DNA of 64,000 nucleotides from Paenibacillus xylanivorans (GCF_001280595.1 NZ_LITU01000083.1:344621-408620), one strand, 5' to 3'. Counted from the first letter of the stretch, positions 17,701 through 26,672 are shown. Notes: generated by a model from the letters alone, not told the origin. Translations and numbers: made by a program.

Positions 17701-18592
17701 CGCCAAGATTAATCGTCAACTCAACAAGTCAACAAGTGACAACGAAACGAATTATCAAGTCGCTCGATCCCGTTTGTTGATTAGCGGTGTCCGCGAGGAT
17801 TCTGGACAGATGCGCGCTCTGATGGAGAAATATTTGCAAGAAAATATCAAGTTCTTTGATAAGGCCATTGCTAGTTTGCAGAAGACGTATGACAAGATGG
17901 CTGAGGGCAAGGAAAAAGACGAACTCGGTCTGGAGATTAATGAGAAGAAACAGCAAAAGGCACAATCAGAGCTTGAACTGAACGGTGTTAAAAACAGTAA
18001 AATTGATGAACTCAGACGCAAGATGAATGATCAGCTTGAGCTGACACAGTTGGATTATGACAAACGAATGTACGATCTCTTGGCGGCCAATGGGGGTAAG
18101 GAAGATGCACCAGAATTGATTGCATTGAACAAATCTCGTGCATCTGAGCTGAACTCACAAATGAGTTCGATCAAGCAAGAATGGCAGAATTTGCTAAAAA
18201 GTGGCGTGTTTAAACCGGGCTCGGATGAATATATGGAGATTTTTAAACAAATCCAATCATTGGGTGTAGAACAGTCCAAGAATCTGGCCGAAATCAGCAA
18301 AAAAATGGATAAACCTATATCTACATTCAACATTCCAGCAGGACTTAAAGTCATGGATTACTTTGATTATATGACGACAAACAATACACATAAAAGTGTG
18401 ATGGTTGGGGCGGGCGATGTCACGGTGCATGTGAATATCGACAATATGACTGGCAGTACAAAAGATGTGGAGAAACTGACGTCGTCACTGGATAAGACAC
18501 TACGGCAGAACAACCCGGGTCTTGTAAACAGGATGGCTAGTAATGTCGGTGCAAGAATGGGGAGCAATTATCCCGTATCTTTTATTAGGTAA
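14753..18592 (+). CDS. Tail tape measure protein
   Basis: Very long (about 1280 residues), mostly helical protein that sets tail length during assembly. A minicore-like region with GLEGISSAWEVSGYDLSK and ATISQINIQDLIKAMQQTVP resembles the TP901-type tape measure core. Long coiled-coil stretches follow (about residues 440-680 and 1000-1120), with a hydrophobic Gly-rich segment near residues 795-830 (LKAVPYLGMAMTAMDIVSG) and a Gln/Pro linker near 945-960. The start is ambiguous among GTG 14747, ATG 14753 and TTG 14759; AAGGTGG precedes all. Using the common 1.5 angstrom per residue rule, the tail would be near 190 nm. Confidence 0.9.
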   Translation: MNLANTEEQKHSLTQEILTDVEQSDIQTADLKDGNRSGIQSLIQRVEEMRDDMQSQMIATLTKDLETFYRGAFNEMKDLPEAGSQELLNSMGNMMKYISSGEARGYSPTMLKESLESSRQMDDQMTKANQNFEIRSSGQTGQTDGIVKDLQRIALQHGMDQEDVGLAYRIGSRSYDNPEEATAFAKEVAKLNSFDNADVEKTATGLEGISSAWEVSGYDLSKVTDMMLKAATISQINIQDLIKAMQQTVPASGERDGEVTKEDALALFMATSSLSLQEKGHSTNGGLAQDQASVGALTEQLKTVDENKASMVPRTETRDNLQFRQSQFRTAFQISTYEAMKGLKEDFSGLQTYLISFLRLIGDQASGISDHMELINRIMEEAGVQVAWDKFADVMNKGEQTRYGMGDTGTVKSESSGGNTSYPIGAADVHRAGVTQERARQQNRLRAQGTRKAEIQTRATAKQEEVFKLHTKRDEQQSLYEQAIQNGNSAASTFHAGERDQAEKEAKAESRELRLLREELDSLDEQIAKTKRNLEFLSRELDENGKAIIQLEHQARMLMLAMDDMDLDAVELRNKLYFLNAEFLYGSTDVQRYESEIQKLRKQSILLNDVLSKLRGEVNALNASFRQGSMDAAAYISKLKELEQAQLATMMNSSGGVLVVPGTGSAGSGSAAKDDKEKDDSANKPFLERHQDFINDAIKDMAQSKIEEVMDFGSGKKKDKPKRRGIKQRFEDMKETGNKKAFFNGNAPIRDKDGKVLRAPDKPDGTLGDIITQRDVTSERKKKGDIPGKLAKLGKFGKSILKPLKAVPYLGMAMTAMDIVSGVVDPLSNMGKSEAEKQSIRASNKEELAKDFKDMEQSSFVGKVWKGVNLGMDAVVKGGISSLFGNNATNNKIGDYWKGFKAVWSENGGDAVEKKLAKEYNYEQEKKESQLQMEKESGKAPEQNTQPQYVQPQIQYIPAAGGMGTIANGYTPQPQSNGIDEMIAKINRQLNKSTSDNETNYQVARSRLLISGVREDSGQMRALMEKYLQENIKFFDKAIASLQKTYDKMAEGKEKDELGLEINEKKQQKAQSELELNGVKNSKIDELRRKMNDQLELTQLDYDKRMYDLLAANGGKEDAPELIALNKSRASELNSQMSSIKQEWQNLLKSGVFKPGSDEYMEIFKQIQSLGVEQSKNLAEISKKMDKPISTFNIPAGLKVMDYFDYMTTNNTHKSVMVGAGDVTVHVNIDNMTGSTKDVEKLTSSLDKTLRQNNPGLVNRMASNVGARMGSNYPVSFIR

Positions 18593-18606
18593 GGAGGGCA
18601 TCTGAT

Positions 18607-19257
18607 ATGTCACAGCAAGACCCGTTTGGCTTAGTTAATGACCGGTATAAAAGAAAGCTGTATGTCGATACAGGAATGAAGTTCGAACCTGTGATGGGGC
18701 GGATTATTGATCCGTACTCTTCGCCGTCGCCCAATCCGCAAGTGAGGGAAATTAAAATGATTAATGCTCCCTCGCATTTCCATCAGATGGGTGTGTCTTC
18801 GTACAAGTCCATCATTAACATCCTGTTTAAAGACAAGCAGTCCTATCATGACTACGCCATGTACGTAGGCTGGACGCACAAATTTTATGATGAAAAGGGC
18901 AATATTTATGTTGGTGTTGTAGAGTCCATCAAAGTCGACCCTATCTTCTATCATCAGGATACGATGGATAAAGATCAGAAAGGGTACAAGGTCGAACTGA
19001 CCATGACCCTGATCAAAAAAGATGGATATGACCGCAAGAGTGCGGTTCAGTTTCAGGATTTACAGACGACGGAAGGTAAGAATCACTGGGCAAGACATTC
19101 CATTGAACGCATGGCTGATTTGGGGCTGACTGTTGTAACAGAATTGGACGGCACACCCATTCTATACTTCAGGCCGGAAGATTTTATAACCAGAGCAGAA
19201 TTTGTTACTTTCCTGATGCGCACCAAGCGTCTGTTGGAACGAACAATTCGAGAGTAG
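18607..19257 (+). CDS. Distal-tail-like protein with C-terminal SLH motif
   Basis: Unrecognised tail protein of 216 residues, directly after the tape measure, where siphophages encode the distal tail protein. Residues 1-150 are beta-rich (SYKSIINILFKDKQSYHDY, GYKVELTMTLIKKDGYD). Residues about 158-205 look like an S-layer homology (SLH) repeat: HWARHSIERMADLGL, then FRPEDFITRAEFVTFLMR, with the characteristic WA...I..L...G and P...TRAEF spacing. SLH domains normally bind pyruvylated secondary cell wall polymers. ATG 18607 has AAGGAGGG upstream. A perfect hairpin terminator covers the stop codon. Confidence 0.72.
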   Translation: MSQQDPFGLVNDRYKRKLYVDTGMKFEPVMGRIIDPYSSPSPNPQVREIKMINAPSHFHQMGVSSYKSIINILFKDKQSYHDYAMYVGWTHKFYDEKGNIYVGVVESIKVDPIFYHQDTMDKDQKGYKVELTMTLIKKDGYDRKSAVQFQDLQTTEGKNHWARHSIERMADLGLTVVTELDGTPILYFRPEDFITRAEFVTFLMRTKRLLERTIRE

Positions 19258-19278
19258 GGTGACCTACTCTCTTTTCTG
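19250..19278 (+). terminator. Terminator within the tail operon
   Basis: GAGAGTAGG (19250-19258) and CCTACTCTC (19263-19271) form a nine-base-pair perfect stem with loop GTGA followed by TTTTCTGTCT. It includes the stop codon of the upstream gene and would reduce transcription into 19298 and beyond. Confidence 0.78.
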
Positions 19279-19297
19279 TCTATTCTAAAGATAGGGG

Positions 19298-20704
19298 GTG
19301 TTTATCATACGAAAATGGGTTGATGTAAACGAAGGGGACTGGTTCTATAACGATGTTATGGAAGCCACGAATATGGTTCTGGAAGATGGTGAAGTCTTTG
19401 TTGCTGGGATCAACTATAACAAGTTTGAGGAAGGTAAGCCTTTTGTATATGAGGAAATCAAGGGACAAGCGGGGCAAACCTCATTTAGTCTGCCTGTTCT
19501 GATCAAGCCGACAGATAACAATCCACTGTATGTGTTTATTGATGGTGTTCAAACGATCTACCAAACGGCTGAAACCAATAGCAAGGGTTTAACGGATGTA
19601 GAGTTGTATACCGGTGTGAAAGCAGCTCAGGTGGTGTCCTTCTGTAGTTATGGAGAACCGTTGCTGGACAGTGATTGGAAGAGGCCACCCGTGTCATGGA
19701 CTGGAGATCTGCCCAGAGCTGCACTTAGTGCAGCGACGACATATTTCTACGATCCATTCAGTCGTAATCATCAGGAATATTTGTATGCAGCAGGGCAGCC
19801 GCTTCGCAGACTTAGTATTCCTTCCGAGGTATGGGCAGATACCATGGGGGATGCAGCGGCAGTAACCAAAATTGCAACAAAGGCAATTGGTTATCGAACA
19901 GATGTCTATTGTGTCAGTCCGGGGGGATCTGTGTTTCTTCCCTTTAATCTGAACGGTGTCACCTGCAAGTTCAACTATTGGACGAAGAATAGCGGGGGTG
20001 CATTCAAATTCAAGAGTGAAGATATCAAAGCGACAACCCTCAAACCGGCATACAACAATTGTTTCTTCCCTAATGCCATTATACAGCGGGGTGAAGCCTT
20101 TCATCTGATTAACAAGTTACGCAAGGTGTTCTATGCCAGATTTACGGACAAGGAAGCACCAACGACGGGGATTAATCAAACCATTCCCGCTTTTCAAGGA
20201 CAACGGGTTTTTAGACTTAATGGCAATTATCCGGCAGGCCAAAAGAAGCTTGAGGTTAAAGTGAAAGGAACAATTGTTGATAGTTCCAAATATACGGAAA
20301 TTGACAACCACACGGTTGTCTTCAAGCAACCTTTGTCAGAAGGCGATGAAGTGACTTTCTATTATCTCAAGGATGTGAGCGAAAGGTTCGCAGACGTCGG
20401 AAAAGATTCGGCCATTTATTATCAAACCAAGGGTGAGCGAGTCGTACAGAATAAGGATGCATTCTGGAAAATAGCCGTCTCCGAGATGGAAGACGAAACA
20501 TTTGCCAATAATGATCCGCTGATTGCAGGCATCAATATCAAGAAAAAGCTGGATGGTGCAGCAGTGGTAACTAATATGGGCAGACCTGTAGGTGGTACGG
20601 AACCGGATGAAACATGGTTTTTGGGAAACTCTGCTATGACACGGGCTGAAGCCGTAGCTTTCCTGGACCGATTCATGAAGTGGACCATCGAGCGATTCAA
20701 GTAA
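19298..20704 (+). CDS. Tail protein with SLH-like motifs at both ends
   Basis: About 468 residues, in the tail module between the distal-tail-like gene and the hub. The N-terminus (WVDVNEGDWFYNDVMEATN, then VFVAGINYNKFEEG) resembles the first half of an SLH repeat. The C-terminus (ERFADVGKDSAIYY, then NSAMTRAEAVAFLDRFMKW) resembles another, with the TRAE box. The middle is beta-rich without a recognised domain. The start is unusual: GTG 19298 is the only standard codon near, but AGGGGGTG overlaps it, so initiation a few codons downstream at a rare codon cannot be excluded. The function may be wall docking at the tail tip. Confidence 0.65.
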   Translation: MFIIRKWVDVNEGDWFYNDVMEATNMVLEDGEVFVAGINYNKFEEGKPFVYEEIKGQAGQTSFSLPVLIKPTDNNPLYVFIDGVQTIYQTAETNSKGLTDVELYTGVKAAQVVSFCSYGEPLLDSDWKRPPVSWTGDLPRAALSAATTYFYDPFSRNHQEYLYAAGQPLRRLSIPSEVWADTMGDAAAVTKIATKAIGYRTDVYCVSPGGSVFLPFNLNGVTCKFNYWTKNSGGAFKFKSEDIKATTLKPAYNNCFFPNAIIQRGEAFHLINKLRKVFYARFTDKEAPTTGINQTIPAFQGQRVFRLNGNYPAGQKKLEVKVKGTIVDSSKYTEIDNHTVVFKQPLSEGDEVTFYYLKDVSERFADVGKDSAIYYQTKGERVVQNKDAFWKIAVSEMEDETFANNDPLIAGINIKKKLDGAAVVTNMGRPVGGTEPDETWFLGNSAMTRAEAVAFLDRFMKWTIERFK

Positions 20705-20718
20705 GGGGGAGATAATAT

Positions 20719-23700
20719 ATGATTCCAATTTCGGATGAGGTTATGAATGTGCTGTCCCAGCGTCTGAAGCTGGGGGAAGGAGCAGTTCCCAATATCCGGG
20801 TTGAAGTGGACAGGCTAGCATTTATCCCGGGACGGACAGAAGAGTTCAGGCATATGGTTTCTGAGCTAGTACCTGTCATCAGTACACAATCCGTTTGGGT
20901 GGATGAGTCGAGTAACGGAATATATAATGGTTCGACCGAAGCTAACGCCCAAGACATTTGTTTTCCGGTCAAGGGTAAAACGATAGACACGATTAAAGTA
21001 ACAGATAAATTTGGATCTCCTCGTGATAAAGGTACAAGGATTCATCAAGGCATTGATTTGTGGGATGAGATTGGAACTCCGATTCTGGCTGCTTGGGCAG
21101 GAAAGGTAGTTCGAACATCCCGGAATAAAACAGAAGGTGCCGGTAATGCCGTAAACATTCGACATGCCAATGGTGTAATCACCAAGTACTTTCATTTAAA
21201 AGAAATTCTCTGTTCGGTGGATGATGAAGTAGCTCAAGGGGCTGTCATTGGAACACTAGGCAATACAGGGGGGGTATATACCAATGGCCATAAGGTGTCT
21301 GCTGCTGAACGTGCAGCTGGCAAAGGGCGACATCTGCACTTTGAAATTTGGGAAGGGGTTAATCCAACAACGAAAACTGGAGAAGGTGGCAAGGCGGTTA
21401 ACCCCAACTTGTATTTGAAGGGACAGCGCAAACTGCACGGAAATGCGAAAACAACGTTTACTGATGTAGAGCCGGTTCAAGTCGAAGGATATCCAGGAGA
21501 GATTAAACTGAATGAGAAGTTCGACAAACGCAACTGGTATGAGAAAAGCGTTTATACAACCGGATTGAAATTTTCGGAGTATGCCAAGATTGAATCGGGT
21601 TGGACTTTGTTTGATTCGGGAGGCAAGTTGCTGTATACGTTTGATGGCAAAGCCGCCGTAGTCGAATTTGAGATTAACGTGACTAAACTGAGCATGCCTA
21701 CTCAAGGGCTTCTTAGTATTGGAATGGGGACTAATTTTAGTGAAGCGGAAGGGGATTCTTTCGCAGTGGTGATTGATGGTAAAACGTATGCCTATGTCAA
21801 TAAGTTCAACGGGGCATATGACCTGACCAAACTAACGGAATTGAACAATATTGTAATCCCCGCAAAAGCCAAAAGCATCAAAATTAAGGTGACTTATGGG
21901 GGCAAACAAAACACCACTGTTCCACCCGGCACGGTTCCTGCTTCGAAGGTGAAATACAAAAAATTCGCCATTGATTATATTCGTATACAAGAGTTGTTGC
22001 CTGCTCCGTTGAAGAATCAAAAGAGTGAAGAAGGACTTGATCCGTCCAAAGGCTATTATCAAACGAATAGTTATGAAGGTTTTGTCATGAACAATTGGCC
22101 AGAGTCGGATGTTATTCAGGTTGGATCTTTTGTCTATATGGATACACAGGTTCTTCCCAATATCATTAGTGCCGAAATCGATGATCAGTTTGACTCTGAA
22201 GCCAGGGAAGCACGGCTGACCATCTCTAATCCCAGAGGATTCTTCTCCCCGGATTATAATCCTGCCCATTTTCCCGAGCTTGGGGGCGTCCCATCTCCAT
22301 GGTCTTATTTTGCCAATGGATTCCATGTTGGGGTTCTGAGTGAAAACACACCGATACGTATCTACATGGGCTATGGTCAGCATATGATGCGAGTATTTAC
22401 CGGACTGATCGACAAGGTGGACATCAATGGTGAGGGCTCCACGCTGGAGATCACGGCTCGAGATATGTACAAGCGCATTATCGAGAAAGTCATTTCGGAG
22501 AAAAAAGCTTATCCAGAGGTTGATGAGATTGATAATGTGCCAGATCCGGTGCCCCCTGCAGCAGTAGGGACGGACCGGACATCATCCATTATTCAGGCTG
22601 CCCAAGCTCAAGCTGCGGCGTATGGCGTGCCCGATCACAAATTTTTGCTTGCGATATGCAAGCATGAAACCGTACTTGGCACACAAGGTATGGGCAGGGA
22701 GGAGAACGGCAGCTTTATTCTTGGATACGGAATTCCTAACAAGCAATACGAAGGTATTCAGGAGCAGATGAAGCGCGGAGCAGAACGGATGTCCAAAGCA
22801 CTGGCTTCCAGAGGGAAAAAAGTGACTTCCAAGGCGGATGTACTTTATTTCCATAATGGAGGAGACATTGCTCCAATGACCTGGAGTGAAGATCGGGATA
22901 ATTGGGTGAACAAGGTATGGACCTTTTATCAGGAGATGCTCGCAGACCCGGCAAGCTGGACCATAACAGCAACCCCCACTCCGGCTGTTACACCGACACC
23001 AGCTCAGCCAGTGGAACTTGAAAAGCCGGCCTGGGTCAAATCCACGGTTGTCCTAGATCTGGTTAAACACGCAGGTATGGTGGGTTGGAGGGCAACCAGT
23101 GAGGATCGCTCTTATCCTGACTATGTAATCGACGAGACCTATCTGATTGAGGTGAATCAGAAGACGGGCAGAGTCATTGTTCCGGTACCGGGACAGGAGG
23201 GTGAGTTTGAAGTCAAGGATGCAAGTACGGTGCTTACGCCCAATGGATGGCTTAATCCATTTATTGAGGAGTATGGCAAAACGTTTGAGCAATGGTCCGC
23301 CAAAGTTACAGAATCTGTTCAGGAAATTATTTCGGAGATTCCGTATCGAAGCTACTGTGACCGTTATGGTACATACCGATTGGAGCGCTTGAATTATGAC
23401 AAACCGGTCGTTGCGGAGTTTTCCGAGAACGACAATCTGATCTCTATTACCAAATCCACGGATTGGTCCAGAGGAAGAAGTCACATCGTTGTTATCGACT
23501 CGAATCAAAAACAGAGCAGTTTTGTGGACAAGGAGATCTTGCTGGAACTCAAAGGAGAGATCCGAACCATGGTGCTTGCGGTTCCTTGGGCCAAGACGGT
23601 TGAAGCCAAGAGACAGGTGGCAGAGCGAGCTTTTTTTGATATGAAACGTATGTGCCGTACGCTGCAGGTATCCATTCCTGCGAATCCTGCTCTTGATCTG

Positions 23701-23844
23701 CTTGACAACGTTATCGTGACGGATAAAACGACTACCACCCGCGCCGTATACACGATTAAAAGTATCAAAACAAGCTATTCTGTGGATCGGGGTATGCTTC
23801 AGGTCATTGATATGATGTGGGCAAGAAAGGGAGTGATGGTGTAA
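20719..23844 (+). CDS. Tail hub with M23 peptidase and lysozyme-like domains
   Basis: 1041-residue tail-tip protein. Residues about 80-230 are a LytM/M23 metallopeptidase with zinc ligands in HQGID (His109, Asp113) and HLHFE (His205, His207). Residues about 470-590 form a hub-like beta region (VLPNIISAEIDDQFDSEAR, IYMGYGQHMMRVFTGLIDK). Residues about 625-720 look like a glucosaminidase/transglycosylase-type fold (FLLAICKHETVLGTQGMGR, DVLYFHNGGD), followed by a Thr/Pro linker and a C-terminal hub region. Such tail-associated lysins open the wall at the contact point. ATG 20719 has GGGGGAG upstream, and the stop overlaps the next ATG. Confidence 0.87.
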   Translation: MIPISDEVMNVLSQRLKLGEGAVPNIRVEVDRLAFIPGRTEEFRHMVSELVPVISTQSVWVDESSNGIYNGSTEANAQDICFPVKGKTIDTIKVTDKFGSPRDKGTRIHQGIDLWDEIGTPILAAWAGKVVRTSRNKTEGAGNAVNIRHANGVITKYFHLKEILCSVDDEVAQGAVIGTLGNTGGVYTNGHKVSAAERAAGKGRHLHFEIWEGVNPTTKTGEGGKAVNPNLYLKGQRKLHGNAKTTFTDVEPVQVEGYPGEIKLNEKFDKRNWYEKSVYTTGLKFSEYAKIESGWTLFDSGGKLLYTFDGKAAVVEFEINVTKLSMPTQGLLSIGMGTNFSEAEGDSFAVVIDGKTYAYVNKFNGAYDLTKLTELNNIVIPAKAKSIKIKVTYGGKQNTTVPPGTVPASKVKYKKFAIDYIRIQELLPAPLKNQKSEEGLDPSKGYYQTNSYEGFVMNNWPESDVIQVGSFVYMDTQVLPNIISAEIDDQFDSEAREARLTISNPRGFFSPDYNPAHFPELGGVPSPWSYFANGFHVGVLSENTPIRIYMGYGQHMMRVFTGLIDKVDINGEGSTLEITARDMYKRIIEKVISEKKAYPEVDEIDNVPDPVPPAAVGTDRTSSIIQAAQAQAAAYGVPDHKFLLAICKHETVLGTQGMGREENGSFILGYGIPNKQYEGIQEQMKRGAERMSKALASRGKKVTSKADVLYFHNGGDIAPMTWSEDRDNWVNKVWTFYQEMLADPASWTITATPTPAVTPTPAQPVELEKPAWVKSTVVLDLVKHAGMVGWRATSEDRSYPDYVIDETYLIEVNQKTGRVIVPVPGQEGEFEVKDASTVLTPNGWLNPFIEEYGKTFEQWSAKVTESVQEIISEIPYRSYCDRYGTYRLERLNYDKPVVAEFSENDNLISITKSTDWSRGRSHIVVIDSNQKQSSFVDKEILLELKGEIRTMVLAVPWAKTVEAKRQVAERAFFDMKRMCRTLQVSIPANPALDLLDNVIVTDKTTTTRAVYTIKSIKTSYSVDRGMLQVIDMMWARKGVMV

Positions 23845-24260
23845 TGGCCGGTATTGTGAATGAAAATATTGTTTTTCCTGTGCTGGATCTGATCCACCGG
23901 GAATTACGCAAGTACAGCAGTACTTCAAATTCGAATAGTTCTCCTCTTGAGGGGGAACCTTCCGTTACATTATATCGGGAACACATGCAGGACCCGGATA
24001 GAGTGACTGGAGCAGACCTCTTCTATGAATCGGAATGGAAGGTTTCGATCTGGATGAAGTTCGGCTCAGAGGATGAAGAAGACTTTCCTGCGGGAGTGGG
24101 CTATGCCCACCCGGATTATGAATACTACAAGTATTTCAGGTTAACACAGGTGACCGCCCGCACATTTGATCCAAGTGGAGAGTCAATGTTCACCTACAAT
24201 ATTGGTCTAAATTATGATGACGAAGGACGCTTAACTGGAACGAGCGTAAATCGTATATAG
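23844..24260 (+). CDS. Hypothetical tail-tip/baseplate protein (138 aa)
   Basis: Unrecognised product translated through a TAATG overlap with the hub gene, so it is very likely co-translated and part of the tip. The N-terminal part is helical (ENIVFPVLDLIHRELRKY), then a low-complexity Ser/Asn patch, then a beta-rich C-terminus (KVSIWMKFGSEDEEDF, MFTYNIGLNYDDEGRLTG). ATG 23844 is chosen over the in-frame upstream ATG 23817, which lies within the hub gene. Confidence 0.68.
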   Translation: MAGIVNENIVFPVLDLIHRELRKYSSTSNSNSSPLEGEPSVTLYREHMQDPDRVTGADLFYESEWKVSIWMKFGSEDEEDFPAGVGYAHPDYEYYKYFRLTQVTARTFDPSGESMFTYNIGLNYDDEGRLTGTSVNRI

Positions 24261-24278
24261 CATTTAGGAGGTGGTTCC

Positions 24279-24689
24279 ATGGCATTTAATGTTTCTTACA
24301 TCGCGGGTGGCGTCATCGACAAAGTGCGCGAGCTGCCGTACCCACACTTCAGTAAAAAGACGATCCCATTCATACGGGGACAGATGTTGGACATTCCGGC
24401 GGCCAAGACCACCAAGTCCGATACGTTCACCTTGGCGTATGACACGGAGTTTCTGAGCATTGCGTTTGCTGCGAGTCACTACTGTGTCGGCGATTACTGG
24501 GAGCTGACGATCGGACCGGAGCGAGTATGTCAAACCATCTATACGAAGGAGCTTCCCGAGTCGGTATCCATGGGTAACAGTTTCGGAATTGTCTACCCGA
24601 TTCCAGCGGGAACGACCATTAAGTTTGACTTCTTCAACGCGGTGGCTGAAGCCAAGTCGGTCTGGTACAACATCAAATTTTTGAGATAA
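24279..24689 (+). CDS. Hypothetical tail-tip protein (136 aa)
   Basis: Unrecognised, compact beta-rich protein (FTLAYDTEFLSIAFAASHY, YWELTIGPERVCQTIYTKE, FGIVYPIPAGTTIKFDFFN). The size and beta pattern would fit a small adaptor or receptor-binding-domain protein. ATG 24279 follows AGGAGGTGG. It is the first gene of the large fibre/adhesin region and is 11 bp before the next gene. Confidence 0.68.
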   Translation: MAFNVSYIAGGVIDKVRELPYPHFSKKTIPFIRGQMLDIPAAKTTKSDTFTLAYDTEFLSIAFAASHYCVGDYWELTIGPERVCQTIYTKELPESVSMGNSFGIVYPIPAGTTIKFDFFNAVAEAKSVWYNIKFLR

Positions 24690-24700
24690 GGAGGGTGACG

Positions 24701-26656
24701 ATGGCACTTCAAAAACCGCAGACGAACTTTGCCGCCTATATTGACGGAGAGTCGGAAGCACAAAATCTGATCAAAACGTTGGCCGATGAGATCGTAGGTG
24801 CTGACATTCCCAGAGTAGAAGGCGGCCTAGATGCAAATCGTTGGGAAAAAGTCTACGAATCTAGCGGAGCTGAGTGGGTGACCTACAGTAAAAGTTATAA
24901 CAAAGGCGTTATTGGCATGTACGCCCATTCGGATGGAAATCAGTATGAAGTTTACAAAATTCCGGATTGGACCGAAGCCAAAAGCTACACGGGAGATTCT
25001 GCCCTAGATGCGGATGGATGTTTATGGGAAGTAAGGCAAACCTATTTTGACGAAGCAGTGGAAGGCATGACTCAACCAGGCACAGCCAACATTGGAAAAA
25101 CTTACGGCAATTATAAGACTGGACGTAAAATTCAGGTAGTTCAATTCTCCTACCAAGATGTTCAAACCAATGAAACAAAGTACGTTGATATTCCTGGTTG
25201 TTTAGTAACTGTTGTTGTGGATGATTCAGTTCCAGACGGGTATAGAGCATACCTCGTACGTCAGGTAATTGGAAATCTTGATGGAACGACAAAACCATCG
25301 AAGGAATGGAATCAGTTTGAGATAGTGACGGAAATGCCCACGGATTGGGCATATGCGATCAAGCTTGCACCAAAAGGGAAGTTTCAGTACAACTTTTCGA
25401 GACCAGATAATTATTATGACAGGAGCCCGTACTGGGCATGGGGAGCAATTGTTGATAGTTTCTATGAACCTGTAAAGCAAATTTACAAGTTTGATGAACT
25501 ATTCTATACAGCTGATGTATTGAACTATGTGACCGCTCAGGTAGTAGTGAAAGCAACTCCTACAGTTCCTACAGGAATCCAGGTTAGAGATTATTATGTC
25601 ATGCTTGAGCAGCCAGCTCATGACTGGAATTATATTAACATTTACTATGGGGAAGGCTTCGAGGGGAAAGTTGCCCAAGGCAACCAAAACGAAACGTATG
25701 ATGGGATCTGTGATCCTGAAACCTTATTAATAGGAAAGTCTCCTATAGTTATCGACCAGTTGAAGGCTCATTATATGTATCTAACATGGAATGATTCAAC
25801 TGCCATCAAAACTTTCCTCCCACCGTCCACGAAGTGGAAGTTGGACTACGACGGGAAAACAGAAATTGTCAGTCCGGCAGCTCGCTTTTTCCATGGGCGA
25901 GATTCTACAACGTCTTGGCTGCCTAATAAAAAACGCAGACCAGACTACCTGGTAGCCTATACGCTATCGGTAAACAATGATCGGGTTATCGTTGTCCTTG
26001 AAGGTGATCCTTCCCCCAATATCCATAGCTACTATCGAAGTTTTGGATACATAGGCAAAATTGTTCCTTTCAATGACTTTGACCATGGTGGGAACTTCGG
26101 GGTTACGGTTGGTATGGGTGATTTACGGACGGATATGACAGGTTATACGAAAAAGGACATTCTAACGGACCTTAATCCCGATCTATACGCAAAATATGGT
26201 GAGTACACCTCAAATGGGATGGATTCCATGTCCATGTTGAAGACACGCAGTAATGTCCTGTTTCAACGTTATTACCCGGCCTTTATTTCGCACCTTCCGA
26301 ATTATCCTTCCGTCGGCACACTTCCTCCGGGGCTGTCCAAACTTGTTGTAGATATGGACGGATTCCAGAAATCCCTTTGGACAGGAAAGTATCATGCCAG
26401 TCCGATCTACCTTGTCCATCAGGCTGAGGGGTACCGGGGATATATGGATGGCGTAGTTGCGATTTACGACCATAATCTAGTCAATCGCGATGAATTAATT
26501 GTAGATACAGAAATTTTGAAAGATAAGTCCAATCCTTCTTTGGGCACATGGACAGAAGTTTATAAATTTTTCAGTATCAAGAGCCCGTTGAACCTGTTTA
26601 AGCATTCACCATCACCAGATGTCATTACGATTGCATTTTTGAAAGAGATAAAATAA
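24701..26656 (+). CDS. Fibre/adhesin paralogue A (651 aa)
   Basis: Unrecognised as a named family but clearly related to the products of 26673, 41857, 42925 and 43895. The shared C-terminal block contains SPIYLVHQAEGYRGYMDG and, upstream, SMLKTRSNVLFQRYYPAFI; the matching residues in the neighbour are SPIYVVHPYEGYRGQ and LQMLKTKSGIEFQQHYPSFI. The central region is longer than in the others (about 250 extra residues), with Tyr-rich beta segments. ATG 24701 is used since AAGGAGGGTG lies just before it; GTG 24695 overlaps it. Receptor binding or tip decoration is inferred from location. Confidence 0.72.
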   Translation: MALQKPQTNFAAYIDGESEAQNLIKTLADEIVGADIPRVEGGLDANRWEKVYESSGAEWVTYSKSYNKGVIGMYAHSDGNQYEVYKIPDWTEAKSYTGDSALDADGCLWEVRQTYFDEAVEGMTQPGTANIGKTYGNYKTGRKIQVVQFSYQDVQTNETKYVDIPGCLVTVVVDDSVPDGYRAYLVRQVIGNLDGTTKPSKEWNQFEIVTEMPTDWAYAIKLAPKGKFQYNFSRPDNYYDRSPYWAWGAIVDSFYEPVKQIYKFDELFYTADVLNYVTAQVVVKATPTVPTGIQVRDYYVMLEQPAHDWNYINIYYGEGFEGKVAQGNQNETYDGICDPETLLIGKSPIVIDQLKAHYMYLTWNDSTAIKTFLPPSTKWKLDYDGKTEIVSPAARFFHGRDSTTSWLPNKKRRPDYLVAYTLSVNNDRVIVVLEGDPSPNIHSYYRSFGYIGKIVPFNDFDHGGNFGVTVGMGDLRTDMTGYTKKDILTDLNPDLYAKYGEYTSNGMDSMSMLKTRSNVLFQRYYPAFISHLPNYPSVGTLPPGLSKLVVDMDGFQKSLWTGKYHASPIYLVHQAEGYRGYMDGVVAIYDHNLVNRDELIVDTEILKDKSNPSLGTWTEVYKFFSIKSPLNLFKHSPSPDVITIAFLKEIK

Positions 26657-26672
26657 GGAGGATTACTACACA

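Noticed and set aside
23053..23928. Minus-strand open frame of 291 codons
   Set aside because: It is antisense to the hub gene; composition (Cys/His/Arg-rich) is typical of a shadow frame.
12902..24689. A contractile (R-type or myovirus-like) tail
   Set aside because: No sheath-like gene next to the tube, only one tube-type gene, and the module order fits siphophage tails.
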